The notes below the pieces were generated by a model. The model worked only from the letters and a program-made list of their open reading frames with translations. It was not told the DNA's origin and did no database searches. This document shows, piece after piece, positions 12,683 to 24,669 of a stretch of 64,000 nucleotides of DNA; the stretch's first letter is position 1, and each line of letters starts with the position of its first letter. The DNA lies in contig NC_077222.1 of NCBI RefSeq assembly GCF_024763615.1, positions 4,278,001-4,342,000 of the forward strand, written 5' to 3'. This DNA comes from Phlebotomus papatasi. Lineage: Eukaryota > Arthropoda > Insecta > Diptera > Psychodidae. Made by a program: the position numbers and the translations under genes.

Positions 12683-13411
12683 ATGTCGGCATCTGTTCTG
12701 CTTTCCTGTGGCTTGAGTGAGAAATATCTCGTGCCGTCTGTCTTCATTGGGGAATCATCGGGAGTTGATGGAAGTTTTCTCATTAGTTGCCTCCTTGGGC
12801 ATCAGTTCAAACACAGAAATACTGCAGTGCTTCTTGTTTGTCTTCATCACAATTTTGACCACTATGTTGAGGCTGGACTGAAGCTGGGATACAATTTGTC
12901 TGGCGTGAATGAGAAGAAATCCCTGGTGGTTCATGATTTTCTCAAGAGTGTGCCAGAACTTATGCAGAATGGCGTGAATTTGGTGGAAAAGTGCCTTCAG
13001 GACATTTCGAGTGATCTGGAGCTACTGGGCCAGGGCAGGGAGCATACAACAATTATCCTGGATGATGTATCGGTATTTCTCAATTTGGGCGTCAGTGAAA
13101 ATGTTGTGCTGAACTTCTGCCGGGAATTGCAGAATTTTGCCAATTGGCATCCAAGAGTGACTTTGGTCACAAAAATCAATTGTGCTGAATTGAATGGGAT
13201 CCTCTGCAGCTATCTGTATGATTTTGCCAATACTAAGATCAGTGTAAAGCCCCTGGAATCGGGAAAATTCCAGGATGTCGATGGGAAATTGATTATAAAT
13301 CACAAAAATGAGGAATTTCAGGCAGGAGAAAAGGATAAAATTGTGCTCTATCGAGTCAATGAGCGCAATATTAAAATATTCCTTCCAGGAGAATTTTCCG
13401 TCAGTGGCTAA
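12683..13411 (+). CDS. Elp6: Elongator complex protein 6 (Elp6)
   Basis: A single-exon, 242-codon gene. Elp6 forms the Elp4-5-6 hexamer of Elongator, which supports wobble-uridine (mcm5/cm5) modification of cytoplasmic tRNAs; this is family knowledge. Seen: DGSFL at residues 29-33, an NFDHY...LKLG stretch at 57-69 and IILDDVSVFLNLG at 124-136. These line up with the RecA-like core of animal ELP6, as recalled from the human protein. As in other Elp6 proteins there is no Walker A lysine motif, so ATP binding through a P-loop is not expected. The length is close to the roughly 260 residues of vertebrate ELP6. The ATG at 12683 is used because similarity begins soon after it, with AAAATTCGACA just upstream and no better upstream start. 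The gene runs divergently from the carrier gene, about 3.4 kb away. The long open frame on the opposite strand is a shadow. Confidence 0.9.
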   Translation: MSASVLLSCGLSEKYLVPSVFIGESSGVDGSFLISCLLGHQFKHRNTAVLLVCLHHNFDHYVEAGLKLGYNLSGVNEKKSLVVHDFLKSVPELMQNGVNLVEKCLQDISSDLELLGQGREHTTIILDDVSVFLNLGVSENVVLNFCRELQNFANWHPRVTLVTKINCAELNGILCSYLYDFANTKISVKPLESGKFQDVDGKLIINHKNEEFQAGEKDKIVLYRVNERNIKIFLPGEFSVSG

Positions 13412-13500
13412 AAAAATTTCCAAATATTTTTCAATTAATTCAAAAAAAATGCCATGCAGAGAATTGACTGATTTTTTTCGTAGATTTTTTTTACGAATTT

Positions 13501-13506
13501 AATAAA
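13501..13506 (+). terminator. Poly(A) signal of Elp6
   Basis: AATAAA lies 90 bp after the Elp6 stop codon, in AT-rich DNA, the expected place and form for a short insect 3' UTR. Confidence 0.6.
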
Positions 13507-13511
13507 TTTTT

Positions 13512-15640
13512 GGATTTAAATGCAATTTTTCCCAGTGTAAATCAAAATCAAAGAGATATTTATGAATTTCTTAAACATTTCTCGCAATAACCAAAATTTA
13601 GAAATTGCGGAAGTGAGCAATAAAAATGTCTCAAAACATTATTTTTATATTAGCAATAATACTATTTTTATGATTTTCCCGGAAAATCACTTAAGACACT
13701 TTCCCATGTTAAACTCATAAAAGGCTATCAATATCGTGTAATAATTTTATGACATTTCTTACTCTACTTTTTCTCAGTGATGAAATATTGTGAAAAAAAT
13801 GCCTCTTAGGAAATATTATCCTCTATGAAAAATGCTTCAATATTCTGTCACACAAAAGAATTATTTTATCTTTGGAAAAAATTGCTGCAATTAAGAGGCT
13901 GATCACTGAAGAAATTGGTCCTTAAATCACGCCATTGAAATAAAATTACCAAAAGAATAAGATATGAATTTTTGTAGAGCAATTTATTTGCAGGAAAATA
14001 ATAAAAAATCATAATTTTACAACTTTCTTTTACTATACTTAAAAATTATTTCCATAGGGGAGAGTGAGGATATTTGAGACACCTGGGTATGAATTCTGAG
14101 ATGCGTGAGTTTTTCACATGATAAACTCACGGTTTTTAGATCGTTTCCTGTAAGCGTTTGGTGAAAATTTCACAAAAAAGGCACGTTAAACACTTACAGT
14201 ATCCAAGAATTTACATTAAATTTCTTACGAAATCTTGACAAAATGCTTACTAAAAGTGATCTCAGAGCCGTGAATTTCTCACGTGAAAAACTCACCATCT
14301 CAGAATTCATACCCTGGAATCTTTCCTGATTTATTATTTTTGGAGGAAAAAATTACAGATAATTTAAAAAGTAAAAAATCAATGGTTAAAATGTATTTTA
14401 AAAGATTAAAATATTGAAAACTATTGCCAGCGCCACTGGTGAGAGAAAACAGCGACCTCAAGCGGAGATTTTTTTTACAATTGTCCAAAAATTGGATTTT
14501 GGGACAATTCATGAATGAGCCTCCCTGTAGCCGATCGGGCGCAAAGTTTCACAGTAACAGAAAATTCCCTGGAATTTGTCTTCTATTTTTCCGCGAGAGT
14601 TTCGTGGAAATAAACGCTAATATTCCGCTTGGAATTCTGCGGTGTTATCAGCTTTTTTTTCGCGTGGATTTCCTAGAAAAAAAAAGTCCGAGGAATTTTC
14701 TTGCAACATATCTGAGAGCATTCCCTGGAAATTGATTCAATATTTCCTTTGAATATTCCGAGTATATTTTCTGATATCTTTCCGACCAAGACTCCATGGA
14801 AGTAAACACGAAAATTCTGCAATTATTTTTCGCCCTAACGCTATAATTCTTGCGAGCTAGACATACTCAAATGAACGATATGGTAGCAATATTTTCAACT
14901 CAAAAGTAAAACAATTGAGTGTTCGTCTGATAGATGAATATTCTCCAAGTTCTATGTTGCCAATTGGCACTGATCGTCCATTTATTTGTGGATGTTTTTT
15001 TTGTTGTGTGGAAATTCTCTATGTAAGTTCCACGAAATTCTTAATCAATTTTTGGAATTATTTTGAAGAAAAATATATTTAAAAAATCCACTGGAAAAGT
15101 CGTGGAATTCCGTAATATTAAACCACGGAAGCCTCTAAGGCCGTTGCATGGAAATTTCCACGGATAATTTCGTGGAAATAAAGAGGATTTTTCCGAATTT
15201 TTAAAGGGCTGACTGCCGATTATACGCTAATAATCCATAGGAAAAGCCGCGGAAATATTCGTCGGAGAAAAGTCCATGGAAACTCGCGGACATTTCTTAT
15301 TAGACGGTCCTATACAGAGTTCCGCAAACGTCCATGGAACGCTAGGAAGAAAATTAGCGCCAAATTCCATCTCGGAAGCCTACGCGGATTTTTAACGGTA
15401 AAATCCAGGGAATTCCACGCGGATTTTTAGCGGTAAAATCAGCGGACATGGCAGAAAAGCTGCTGGAAACCCAGTGGAATCGCTGCGGCCGTTGGCTATA
15501 GGGCTCATTCTGTTATTTGTCCTATAGGTTAATTCGAGTATTTTTAGGTTATGTCAAGTGTAACCTAAAAATACAAAACACACAATTTTAGACAATTTTT
15601 AAAGCAATATTTGAACACAAAGGCACATTGAAATAAAATG
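13512..15640. other. Intergenic DNA with a palindromic element and GGAA-rich repeats
   Basis: No gene is visible. At 14084-14314 the block GGGTATGAATTCTGAGATG is repeated in inverse as CATCTCAGAATTCATACCC, with further pairing of GTGAGTTTTTCAC and GTGAAAAACTCAC inside, so it is a palindromic MITE of about 230 bp. From about 14560 to 15480 the words CGTGGAAATTTCC, CGCGGAAA and CATGGAAA recur at irregular spacing, an old degenerate repeat. Confidence 0.6.
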
Positions 15641-15657
15641 TTCTTAAAGATTTAGTA

Positions 15658-16354
15658 TGTACCAAACTCTAACCTCAAAATAAATAATCCGTAAACAAAG
15701 AAACATTTAATTATATATTAAAATCATATGTCGAAGTAACCTTAAAAATTACCTATTATGAATATTTATTCCCTATCAATTTAATTGCCACTCAAATTTA
15801 TAAATTTGTGAAAATAACTGCTAAAAGTGGTTTAAGATTTAAAAAGTACCAAACTCTAACCTCAAAATAAATATTCCATCCGTAAACAAAGAAACACTTA
15901 CAGTAGACTCTCGCAAATTCGGCTTTTTTAAGATCGGGCTACTTTTCAATTCGGGCAGCGGTTAAATTTGAAAAAAAGTTTGTTGACATTTTTGAAGTTT
16001 GATTATGATTATCAAATGAATCAAATATGCTCAAATTTGGCATGGTTTGTCTTAGTTTTGATATGATTTTGCATTATTGAGGGATTTTCATGCAATTTAC
16101 GTTATATATGAGTGTGTAAACTCAATATCTAAGTGCACATGAATAAAAAATCGTTGCATTTCAAAAAATTTGTCGCCCGAATTTCTGTCTAATTCGGCTG
16201 ACATTTCGGTCCCATATGCCCGAATTTGAGAGAGTCTACTGTAATTACATGGGCGAATCAAATGTCGCAGTAACCTTGAAAATTTCCTCCTATGATCATG
16301 TATTCCCTATCAATTTATTTGTCTCTCAAATTTATAAATTTGTGAAAATAACTG
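15658..16354. repeat. Direct duplication, second copy split by a pogo-like MITE
   Basis: About 165 bp starting GTACCAAACTCTAACCTCAA (15658 onward, through to CAAATTTATAAATTTGTGAAAA near 15812) is repeated from 15846. The repeat continues to 15900, is interrupted by the element 15901-16241, and resumes at 16242 to about 16354. The first copy shows the uninterrupted arrangement. Confidence 0.8.
15901..16241. mobile_element. pogo/Tigger-like MITE, 341 bp
   Basis: The termini are CAGTAGACTCTCGCAAATTCGG and CCCGAATTTGAGAGAGTCTACTG, flanked by TA. CAGTAGACTCTC ends with a TA target are typical of pogo-group Tc1/mariner elements. The neighbouring duplicate gives the pre-insertion sequence, confirming both boundaries. 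No transposase frame. Confidence 0.85.
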
Positions 16355-16369
16355 CTTAACTTCGGAGAA

Positions 16370-17420
16370 TTTTTGAGGTTAGTATCATTCTAATTTGAGG
16401 GTTATGTTCAGTAAGGTTCAAGACCAAAAATTAAAAGAAAAAACAGTGAAAATCCTCTCGGACCTAATGATTCTATTCCAATGAAAAATGAAAACAGAAA
16501 TTTTTTTCCTGAACAGTTTTTATCACATGACTGTTCTCAATGCTTCTACATTATCGACGTTTCTTTGTTTGGTTGCTGTCACGACTGTTTAGAGGTTTTA
16601 GAACACGCCGAGGACTGGGAAAACAATCGTGACAGGAACCAATCCAGAGAAAAGTTGACAAGGCAGAAGCACTTGAAAGCAATCATGCACAGAAAAAAAT
16701 ATCCTGGAGAAAGATTTTGTCTTTTCGGGGAGTAATCTTTCTCCTGAACGGTTTTTACCACATGAATGTTCTCAAGTTCTTCTGTGTAGACTTTTCCGTC
16801 ATGAATGCTTCCCCAGTCCTCGTCGTGTTCCAAACCCACCAAGTAGTCGTGACAGGAACTAGTACAAAGAAAAGGCGATAATGCAGAAGCCCTTGAGAAC
16901 AATCATGTGCCAAAAAAGTGTTCAGAAGATTTTCCTCTTATTGAGATTTTCCATCGATACTAGTGGATTCCCTTCCATGTTCGCGGGAAATTCATATTTC
17001 CCGCCTCTCGCTCTAAGCAAGGCCTTTTATTGGATGTACTAAAAAAAATGTCCAGGAGAAAGATTTTCTCATTTTGGGGAGTAATCTTTCTCCTGAACGA
17101 TATTTACCACATGACCGTTCTCCACTGCTTCTGCATTATCTACTTTTCTGTCATGAATTTCCCAGTCTACGTCATGTTCCAAACCCATCAAAAAGTCGTG
17201 ACAGGAACCAGTACCAAGAAAAGTCGATAATGCAGAACCCCTTGTGAACAGTCATGTGCTAAACAAAGGTTTAGAAGATTTCCCCTTTTCATTTTTGATT
17301 GGAATAACACGATTAAGCCCGAGAGGTTTTTCACTGTTTTTTTTTCTATTTTTTTTTGTCAGAAAAATAAAAGCTCTTCTTTTATTAGGTTAAGTCATAC
17401 TCATTCATAACCTCAAATTG
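16370..17420. mobile_element. Composite inverted-repeat element with three internal units
   Basis: The outer arms are inverted copies. TTTGAGGGTTATG...AACAGTGAAAATCCTCTCGG...ATTCCAATGAAAAATG at about 16390-16490 pairs with the reverse of 17285-17410 (CCCGAGAGGTTTTTCACTG and CATAACCTCAAATT). Between the arms are three direct, diverged units at about 16495-16720, 16700-16920 and 17040-17285. Each unit carries CACATGA.TGTTCT, GTCGTGACAGGAAC and a terminal AATCATGTGC/AGTCATGTGC block. No protein is recognisable. A single-unit relative is at 10600-10850. Confidence 0.65.
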
Positions 17421-17424
17421 TACA

Positions 17425-18840
17425 ATAACCTCTCCGTTGAATAAGAGAATGCAGCCCAATGATTCCGTAATACTGTTCATCAAAAGGTGGTTATTTTATT
17501 ATACCTAGATAATAAATAAAAACTCTTTATATTAAAAGTGATAAGCTGATAAAATTTAATTATTCTAATTTTATTACATATGAAACATAATTATTTTGAC
17601 AATTTTCTGTCAATCCACGTTTATAAACCTTTCCTTCAAGAACAGAACTTCCAATATTCTGAAATTATTTCTATCTCAGATATCTGCCCTTTCCCCTACA
17701 AAAAAAACTTAAAATAAGTATTAAGGAGCTATAAAAAATTTTGTGAAATTCTGAAGTTGAAAAATAAATGAATTGTTGTCCCACTTCTGAAATGTTAGAC
17801 ATTAAGTATCTCAGAATTAAAATCTTTGTATATTATATTAATTTCGAGAGAAAAGCAATTTATTTAAATGAAGTACAATTTACAAATGAATTTCATTGGT
17901 TTTCAATTAACCTTCTCTTTGAAATTAATACCTGCGGCATTACCCAATTTATCATCCAACCTGTTGCTTCTCTTTGGTAAAATCGATTTTGTTGGCTCTT
18001 CACAAATTCACTTCCTTGCGATGCTGAGTAAACAAATTGTCGAAGAGACGGTAAGATGATGGGCCAGAGATGTTAGGACATTTTTTGCGATGTATTTTCT
18101 TGGGAAATTGCCAAACAACCGCCCACAAGGGGTCAAGATGGACCAAATAGTGGTGCGATGTTAACAGGAGAAAGGAGATGCTTACTAAACTAACCTCTAT
18201 TACATTGTTTGTTCCAATGTAGTTGGGAGGAACTATGGCAACGGACGATGAATGAAAATCTCTCACCTATCACACGTAGACTATATATAATTAATACACG
18301 TTGATTAAGTAACTTCCTTATTGATTTATTGCACTTTATTTTAAGAATAATTGCAAGGATTTTCTCAGAACTTTTGATGTAGTTTTTAATTAAGTAATTA
18401 TTTAATTTGAATTGTTCATTAAATGTTTAATTTCCAAGGTTTTTCTTTTCATTAAAGGAAACTCATTCTAAGGTTTATGCCTCCGGCACATCTTTGAGGT
18501 TTTGCATCCTTTTATTTCTCAAATGTTTTGCATATAGTTATCTCACTCTTACGCGCCTTAAATAGGATTGAACTAAATTGAATTTGTCTATTTGTCATGA
18601 TTTTCAAAAGAAGAAGAAGAGTGATATCTTGATTTCTTGAAATTTTGCTAATGCAATAGATGGGCCGAAAAAATTACGATAAAATTTTGAATTTCAATCA
18701 AACCAATTTTGAATTTCTATCAAACCAATTTAGAAGTTTGAACTTTGATAATTTAGTGAAAACTCTCCTATATTTGGCTGATTGCCGAAATCGTAAACAA
18801 TTTCAGTTTATCAAAAAAAAAAACTCAAACAAGAATTTTA
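17425..18840. other. Gene-free AT-rich stretch
   Basis: No gene is visible. A partial relative of the palindromes at 41.0 and 42.1 kb starts near 18478 (CCTCCGGCACATCTTT, then TTTTGCATATAGTTATCTCA). Confidence 0.45.
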
Positions 18841-18842
18841 AA

Positions 18843-19044
18843 AAATGGTAAGTAAAAAGGACGAATTTGATGAGAAGAATCTAAATTGGTAAGTAAATTA
18901 TTTAAATTGTCAGGTAAAAAATCTAAATTGATATGTAAAAAATAGTAAATTCGATAAGTGTTTATAAATAATAAAAATTAATAAATAATTCCATAAATTT
19001 CATAAATCACTTAAAATAGATTAGGTGTAATGCAAGTGAATATC

Positions 19045-19092
<48 letters not shown>

Positions 19093-19930
19093 CTCATCGG
19101 TTTATAAACGGTTCAAACCCGATTGGAATTGATTTAGACTTATCAGAATTTTGAAGAACTAATTTTGAATATTTATTTACCAAATTTGCTTTTCTATTTG
19201 CTAATTTAGATGTTTCACTTACCAATTTTAATTTATTTTCTTACTAAGTTTTATATTTTACTTAGGAATTTGGCTTTTTTTATTTACCTAACTTGATTTC
19301 TGACTTACCAATTTTGCTTTCTTAATGACCAATTTAGATTTTTTTAATTTGGATTTTTTAATAATTAATTTTGATTCTCATACTTACTAATTTTGATTTT
19401 TTTACTCATCAATTTGGATTTTATTAATTACCAATTTAGATTTTCTGACTTACTAATTCGGTTTTTTTACTTAACCTTTTTAGATTTTTTCTAATCATAA
19501 ATTTTGATTTTCTGACTTTCTAAGTTGGATTTCTTTTACTTATCAATTTGGATTTTATTAATTACCAATTTAGATTTTATATTACCAATTTAAATATTTT
19601 GGTTTATTAATTTGGATTTTTTAATCATTAATTTCGATTTTATAACTTACTAATTTGGATTCTTTACTTACCATTTTGGATTTTTTCTAATCATAAATTT
19701 GATTTTCTGACTTACTAATTTGAATTTCTTTTACTTATCAATTTGGATTTTATTAATTACCAATTTAGATTTTCTGGCTTACTAATTAGATTTTTTTTAC
19801 TTACCAATTTAGATTTTATATTACTAATTTAAATTTTCTGACTTACTAATTTTGATTTTTTACTTATCAATTTGGATTTTATTAATTACTAATTTCGATT
19901 TTCTGAGTTACTAATTTGGATTTTTATGGC
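18843..19930. repeat. AT-rich minisatellite in opposing orientations around an (AT)n tract
   Basis: From about 19140 to 19930 the word ACTTACCAATTTGGATTTT and variants repeat at roughly 20-30 bp spacing. From 18843 to about 18970 the inverse form (AAATTGGTAAGTAAA, AAAAATCTAAATTG) is present. A pure (AT)n run lies between them at about 19048-19090. No coding potential. Confidence 0.8.
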
Positions 19931-20454
19931 GCTCTAACACCTTTTCAATTGAGTGAAATTCAATCGATCGAAATTTTACTTCTTACTCTTTTAAACCAAA
20001 ATAAGATATAATTGTCTCTTTCTGTCAAATGAAAATTGGAATTTAAATTAAAATTTTCATTTAACAGAAAGGGACAGCTATATCTGATTTCAGTTTGAAA
20101 GAGTAAAAGGTAAAATTTCAATCGACTGAATTTTACTCAATTGCAAATTTTGATTTGTTACTTACAAATTTTGAATTTTTATTTATCAAACTTAATGGAG
20201 CTTGCACACCTTTTCAATTGAGTGAAATACAATTGAGTGAAATTGAATGAAATTCAACCTCTTACTCTTTCAAATTGATATCATATTTAGCTGACTCTTT
20301 CTGTCAAATGAAATTTGAAATCGAAATTGAAAATGAAATTGAAATTTCAATTTTCATTTGAGAGAAAACAAACAAATCTTATTTTAGTTTGAAAAAGTAA
20401 GAAGTAAAATTTCAATCGATTGAATGTCACTCAATTGAAAAGGTGTGCCAGTGC
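19928..20454. mobile_element. Two adjacent palindromic MITEs of one family
   Basis: At 20199-20454, GCACACCTTTTCAATTGAGTG on the left mirrors CACTCAATTGAAAAGGTGTGC on the right. A second, more decayed copy at about 19928-20150 begins CTAACACCTTTTCAATTGAG and ends CTGAATTTTACTCAATTG. Both contain an inner inverted pair related to TCTTTCTGTCAAATG. Related palindromes with CACACCTTTT ends are at 41.0 and 42.1 kb. Confidence 0.75.
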
Positions 20455-20459
20455 TATAA

Positions 20460-23007
20460 AATTTTACTTATACCATTCTAACACTTTTACTCACAAATTT
20501 TACTTTTGTACTTACCAAATTGATTTTTTTTTTATTTTGTTTTTACCAAAATACGCACGACTATCTCGAAGCCACACGAAGTATCCGATTGAATGACAAG
20601 AAACGTTAAAATTTCAAAAGTGCAGAATTGCAGATCGAAGTTTTGCTGGGTGGTTGCTACTTTTACTAAAATTGTGAATAATTATAGAACTTGGTTATCG
20701 AAATATTGAAAATATACAATCATTGTTTTCTTAAGCTTCTTCTGAGAAATCCAAGGATAATTCGCAAAATAACAAAGAAAATATTGAATTGAATAACTGG
20801 AGTACCTTTCTTTTTTGCATTACCTTCAAAGGATTTTCTTCAACTCTTTAATTAGTTTTTTCTGTTGAACACCTTAATTTTATCTTAGACAGCATAAACC
20901 GAAAATGTACTTAAACCCATTAAAGGTAGTTGAAAGGAAGCTTGGTTGAGACAATGCGTATTATCTTAACTGGCAAAATTGCGAGTAATAAAAAAAACTC
21001 CCTAAACTTTGTGGCAAACAAGCTCCAGCTGAGAAAGTCTCAAAATCAAATTGATTGTTTGGGGAAAAGAATGAAGGGGCTGTCACAGTCAATATTTCTG
21101 GGGAAAATGGAAAAGTTGTGTGAAATGGCGAATGAATTAGAAGAGAAAATAATTAATTTGTTTTAATTAGACATCTCGCCCACTTGAAACATTAAGAAAA
21201 TGGCTCAAACTGTTGGAGGTCAAAGTTAAATTTGATGCACAAGGCTAATAAAAGATTCCCTCAATACTAATTCAGACAAAGTGAAATATATATAGCTGTC
21301 TTAATCTATAGAAATTTCTTACAATGACGATAAAAAATATGCTCATTCAATGTGGCTTTATCACAAACCATAAATTATGGGAAAAATAGGCAACTTTAGA
21401 TTTTTTTTTTGTAGGACACACGGTGGAAAATCATAAAAATGGGAATTTTATCTCTTTAAGAAATGAAAGTACCTTCAACGAAAAATCCTCTTTTACACGT
21501 GCAAAAGTGCTACAAAGAACAACAATTCAGGCATAAAACGTGATGGTGAATCTAAAGGCAATCACAACATACCATTTTCATGAATTGAATATAAATTTTA
21601 AAATATGGTATACCACTTAATCGAGTTACATCTTCACGCTTCACCGGACCATTTGATATGGAAGAATTTTGGGATGTAATCCGGAAAAGTTTTAGCACGG
21701 GTGCAAAAAACGTTTTGGGGGCTATTATTCTAAAATTTAATTAGAAAAGTTTGCATCGAACCTGAAAATTGGGGCTTTATCGATTATTGTCAATGAAGGA
21801 GGCGAAATTTAGGACAAAATTGATTGGTATTTAATTGCCCATTCCATAATCTATGTGTATGTAATTTTGGTCAGTGAAAGGAAAATGCAGAGAAACTCCT
21901 ACAATAGCCATGAAAATTCCTTATCTATATTTAGAACATGGGATTCAAAGGAGACGTCAAAATTAGACAGACAGATTTTACATAGAAAGATTTTCCTTGT
22001 ATATGTTTATTTTTTTTTTAATCAAAGGGTCACTCAAATTTGGAATACCTACACAATTTTTCGTTCGAATCTATAGGATCCACGTAAGATTCTAATAGAG
22101 TCTGAAATAATATTCCTTCAAGAATCTCTGGAATTAAATGGAATCACAGAATCATTCTTACTCATCCGCGATAGATAATGATAAGCCATTAGTATACATT
22201 ACAGATTTCAAGGTTTTTTTTTTAATTTTCCAAGGAATATTGGATATTTTCAACTAAAACAACAATTATGGAATATGTCTCATTCGAAAAGATATACGAT
22301 TTATCCCGTGGCAGATACAATTATGAGGTTAAGTAGGACCCCCCGGTACACCAAGACAAAGTTGTGAATTGTGAGGTGCTACATTTTGCCCCATGTTCAA
22401 TATTTTATATAGTTTGAATTGCCCATTATTTAGGATTGATAAGAAGCTCTATTTAGAGTCAAGAATGCAGCCAGGTTTTTAGCAAGAGGGGAGCTAAATT
22501 GGAGAACTTTCCCCAAAAGAAATCGTTTTTCCGAACGCAAAGAACCAGTTTTCTCGAAAATTTCTAAAAATAAGCTTAATTGACTTTGAGCTTAATTAAA
22601 AGTCAATAAAAGGGAAAGGGAATCCACTTATGATCTGTTTTTGAGGAAATCACTGTGCCGATTTATACGATTTTGTCGGATTTAGACAAAAGGTACAAAA
22701 ACGTTTTCATGGATCTGAGTAACTTTCCATTCCAGTAACTTGCATTTTAAGCTTGAGGATCCCAAAACGAGATGCTTTTAAAAACCTATGTTTGAAAAAT
22801 CAAATTAAATCTTATTTTAATCCGATTTTGATGATTTTATGTGGTTTAGATAGTGCGTAGTTAGATTTAATTGATTTCCAAAAATAAATATTAGCTTTTC
22901 TGTTTTAAGGGAAAGAGAGTAAAAGCACCTTCCGTTTTTTAATTTTCTTAAGATGATTTCGACAAGCTTTCTGTTAATTAGTTTACAATAAATTAATTTT
23001 CAAATCG
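20460..23007. other. Intergenic DNA, no supported gene
   Basis: A 78-codon open frame at 20930-21166 is mildly richer in G+C than its surroundings, but it has no recognisable domain, splice partner or promoter, so I do not call it. Nothing else stands out. Confidence 0.45.
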
Positions 23008-23015
23008 TTTTTTGA

Positions 23016-23304
23016 CAAGAGGTAACTCATATTGAGCAACCCTTATCAATTGTCCGAGAAACGCTACAGGAAACCTGAGAAACGTGTTCTTTGCATCGCA
23101 AACCCGAGAAACCCAATTTCTGCATCGCGAAAGCCAAGAAACCCGAAAATTGCATCGCGAAACCCAAGAAACCCATTCATTACATTACGAAACCCGAGAA
23201 ACCCAAATTCTGCATCGCGAAACCCGAGAAACTCAAAAATTGCATTGCGAAACCCGAGAAACCAGAAACCCTTGTCAGAAAAAATGGAAATGAGTTACCC
23301 TTTG
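23016..23304. mobile_element. hAT-like element carrying a 30-bp minisatellite
   Basis: The left end CAAGAGGTAACTCAT and the right end ATGAGTTACCCTTTG are inverted copies. The flanks are TTTTTTGA (23008-23015) and TTTTTTTA (23305-23312), an 8-bp target duplication with one mismatch. The interior (about 23084-23268) is made of 30-bp units such as GCATCGCGAAACCCGAGAAA followed by about 10 variable bases. Because the unit is a multiple of three, all three forward frames stay open for over 60 codons; that is a by-product and not evidence of a protein. Confidence 0.8.
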
Positions 23305-23989
23305 TTTTTTTATGATATCAAATTATTTTCAAACACGAAAACACTCCACAAAAAATTCGAATAGAAATTCTGATAAAAAAATATTTTTTTCATGTTTGAA
23401 ATTAAGAATTTAACTTAAGCTGTTCGTTGAAGGAAATAGCGGGAAATTTTGATAAAAAACGAATTGAAAATGCTGTATATTTAGAGTTTAAAAAACTTTT
23501 TTCAAAAATTGAATTCTAACCCTATTTTGATTATTTTGAGGCATGATGTGGTAAGCTTTCTAGCTAAATATCTCCTAAACCTGTTCCATAGAAACATTGT
23601 AGCTCTTCCTATTTTTCAAAATTACCTTGATCGTATTTAGCAACATCTGAAATTCGATTATATCGAAGATATCGGGGATAAGCAGAATCACAAAATGGAA
23701 TAATTGAGAATTACAGAACACGGAATTGAATTATTAAGAGAATTACACATTTTGAATCATTAGAATCACATTGGAATCCCATGGGTTAAACGGAATATGG
23801 ACACAAATTTTCCATCTGAATATATTGGTTTAAATATATTTAATTAAAATCAAGAAGATGGTAGCGTAGAAAAATGAATAATTTCATTTCTGCAGCACAT
23901 TGGTCGGTAGAATGGTCGTAAATATATTCGTAAATATATATGTAAGGTAAGTGTGAAATTTGATTTGATTTTACATATATATCTACCTA

Positions 23990-24190
23990 TTCTTTCTTAT
24001 GCGATATTCTTAACAATCTTACTTACTAAATCCTATACTAAAATTTCATGTCCTCAGATCGAGCCCAAAATGTGTTTGGCCACTTCCTGATCACGAGTGG
24101 ATTGCTAAAAAAAAAACTTTCCGGACGTTCGGCCGGCCGATCTTTGGAGCTTAATAAGCTCTCGAACTAAAAGAAAGAAATCGACTTGCA
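23990..24190. repeat. Fragment of the dispersed repeat at 52.4-54.3 kb
   Basis: GATATTCTTAACAATCTTAC, CCACTTCCTGATCACGA and CGGCCGGCCGATCTTTGGAG followed by CTTAATA match the start of the long repeat region at 52440-52640 closely and in the same order. Confidence 0.75.
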
Positions 24191-24448
24191 CTTTTTAAAT
24201 AGAATTTATTTATATGAAAATCCCCTTGAGTTGTTCTAATAAAGATTTTTCAAGGTCAAAAGCTAATCAGCTATACTAAGGGTATATCTCAACCAATCAG
24301 GACAAATTCCAGATTCATTTGAAAGGTCTTGCAATATTTGAGAAGTCTCAACCGATTTCAAACGATTATGAACCGGTTTTGAACCGACAATAATTTTTTC
24401 CTATTTTTTTACAATAATCTAGTGTTTTTGAATTAGAATAAAATATTA

Positions 24449-24661
24449 GAGGAAAGTACTCTTCCTTCGAACGTTCATACCTTCGAATAATGTGAATTTT
24501 CTTTTATTTTTCCTAACTTACACATTTCTACTAAATATTAGTTAGCTTATTATTAATTATTGATAATTACATGATAATTATGTGCAAGCCTCTTAAGAAA
24601 TATAAAAGGAAATCACATTATTCAAAGGCATAAATGTTTTTAAAGTAAGAATATTTTCCCC
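24449..24661. mobile_element. TA-flanked palindromic MITE (GGGGAAAGTAC family), copy 1
   Basis: TA-flanked, beginning GAGGAAAGTACTCTTCCTTCG and ending in TTTTCCCC. Inner blocks CCTTCGAATAATGTGA and TCACATTATTCAAAGG are inverted. A better-preserved copy is at 31332-31548 and a relative is at 35429-35639. Confidence 0.75.
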
Positions 24662-24669
24662 TACAGAAT

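Noticed and set aside
12997..13423. Long minus-strand open frames opposite Elp6
   Set aside because: Shadows of the Elp6 coding strand, without homology.
20930..21166. 78-codon open frame with Lys-rich, helical-looking protein
   Set aside because: No domain, splice partner, promoter or poly(A) signal.
23032..23364. Three overlapping open frames reading repeated Arg/Pro/Lys-rich units
   Set aside because: The 30-bp unit is a multiple of three, which keeps all frames open; the tract lies inside a transposable element.
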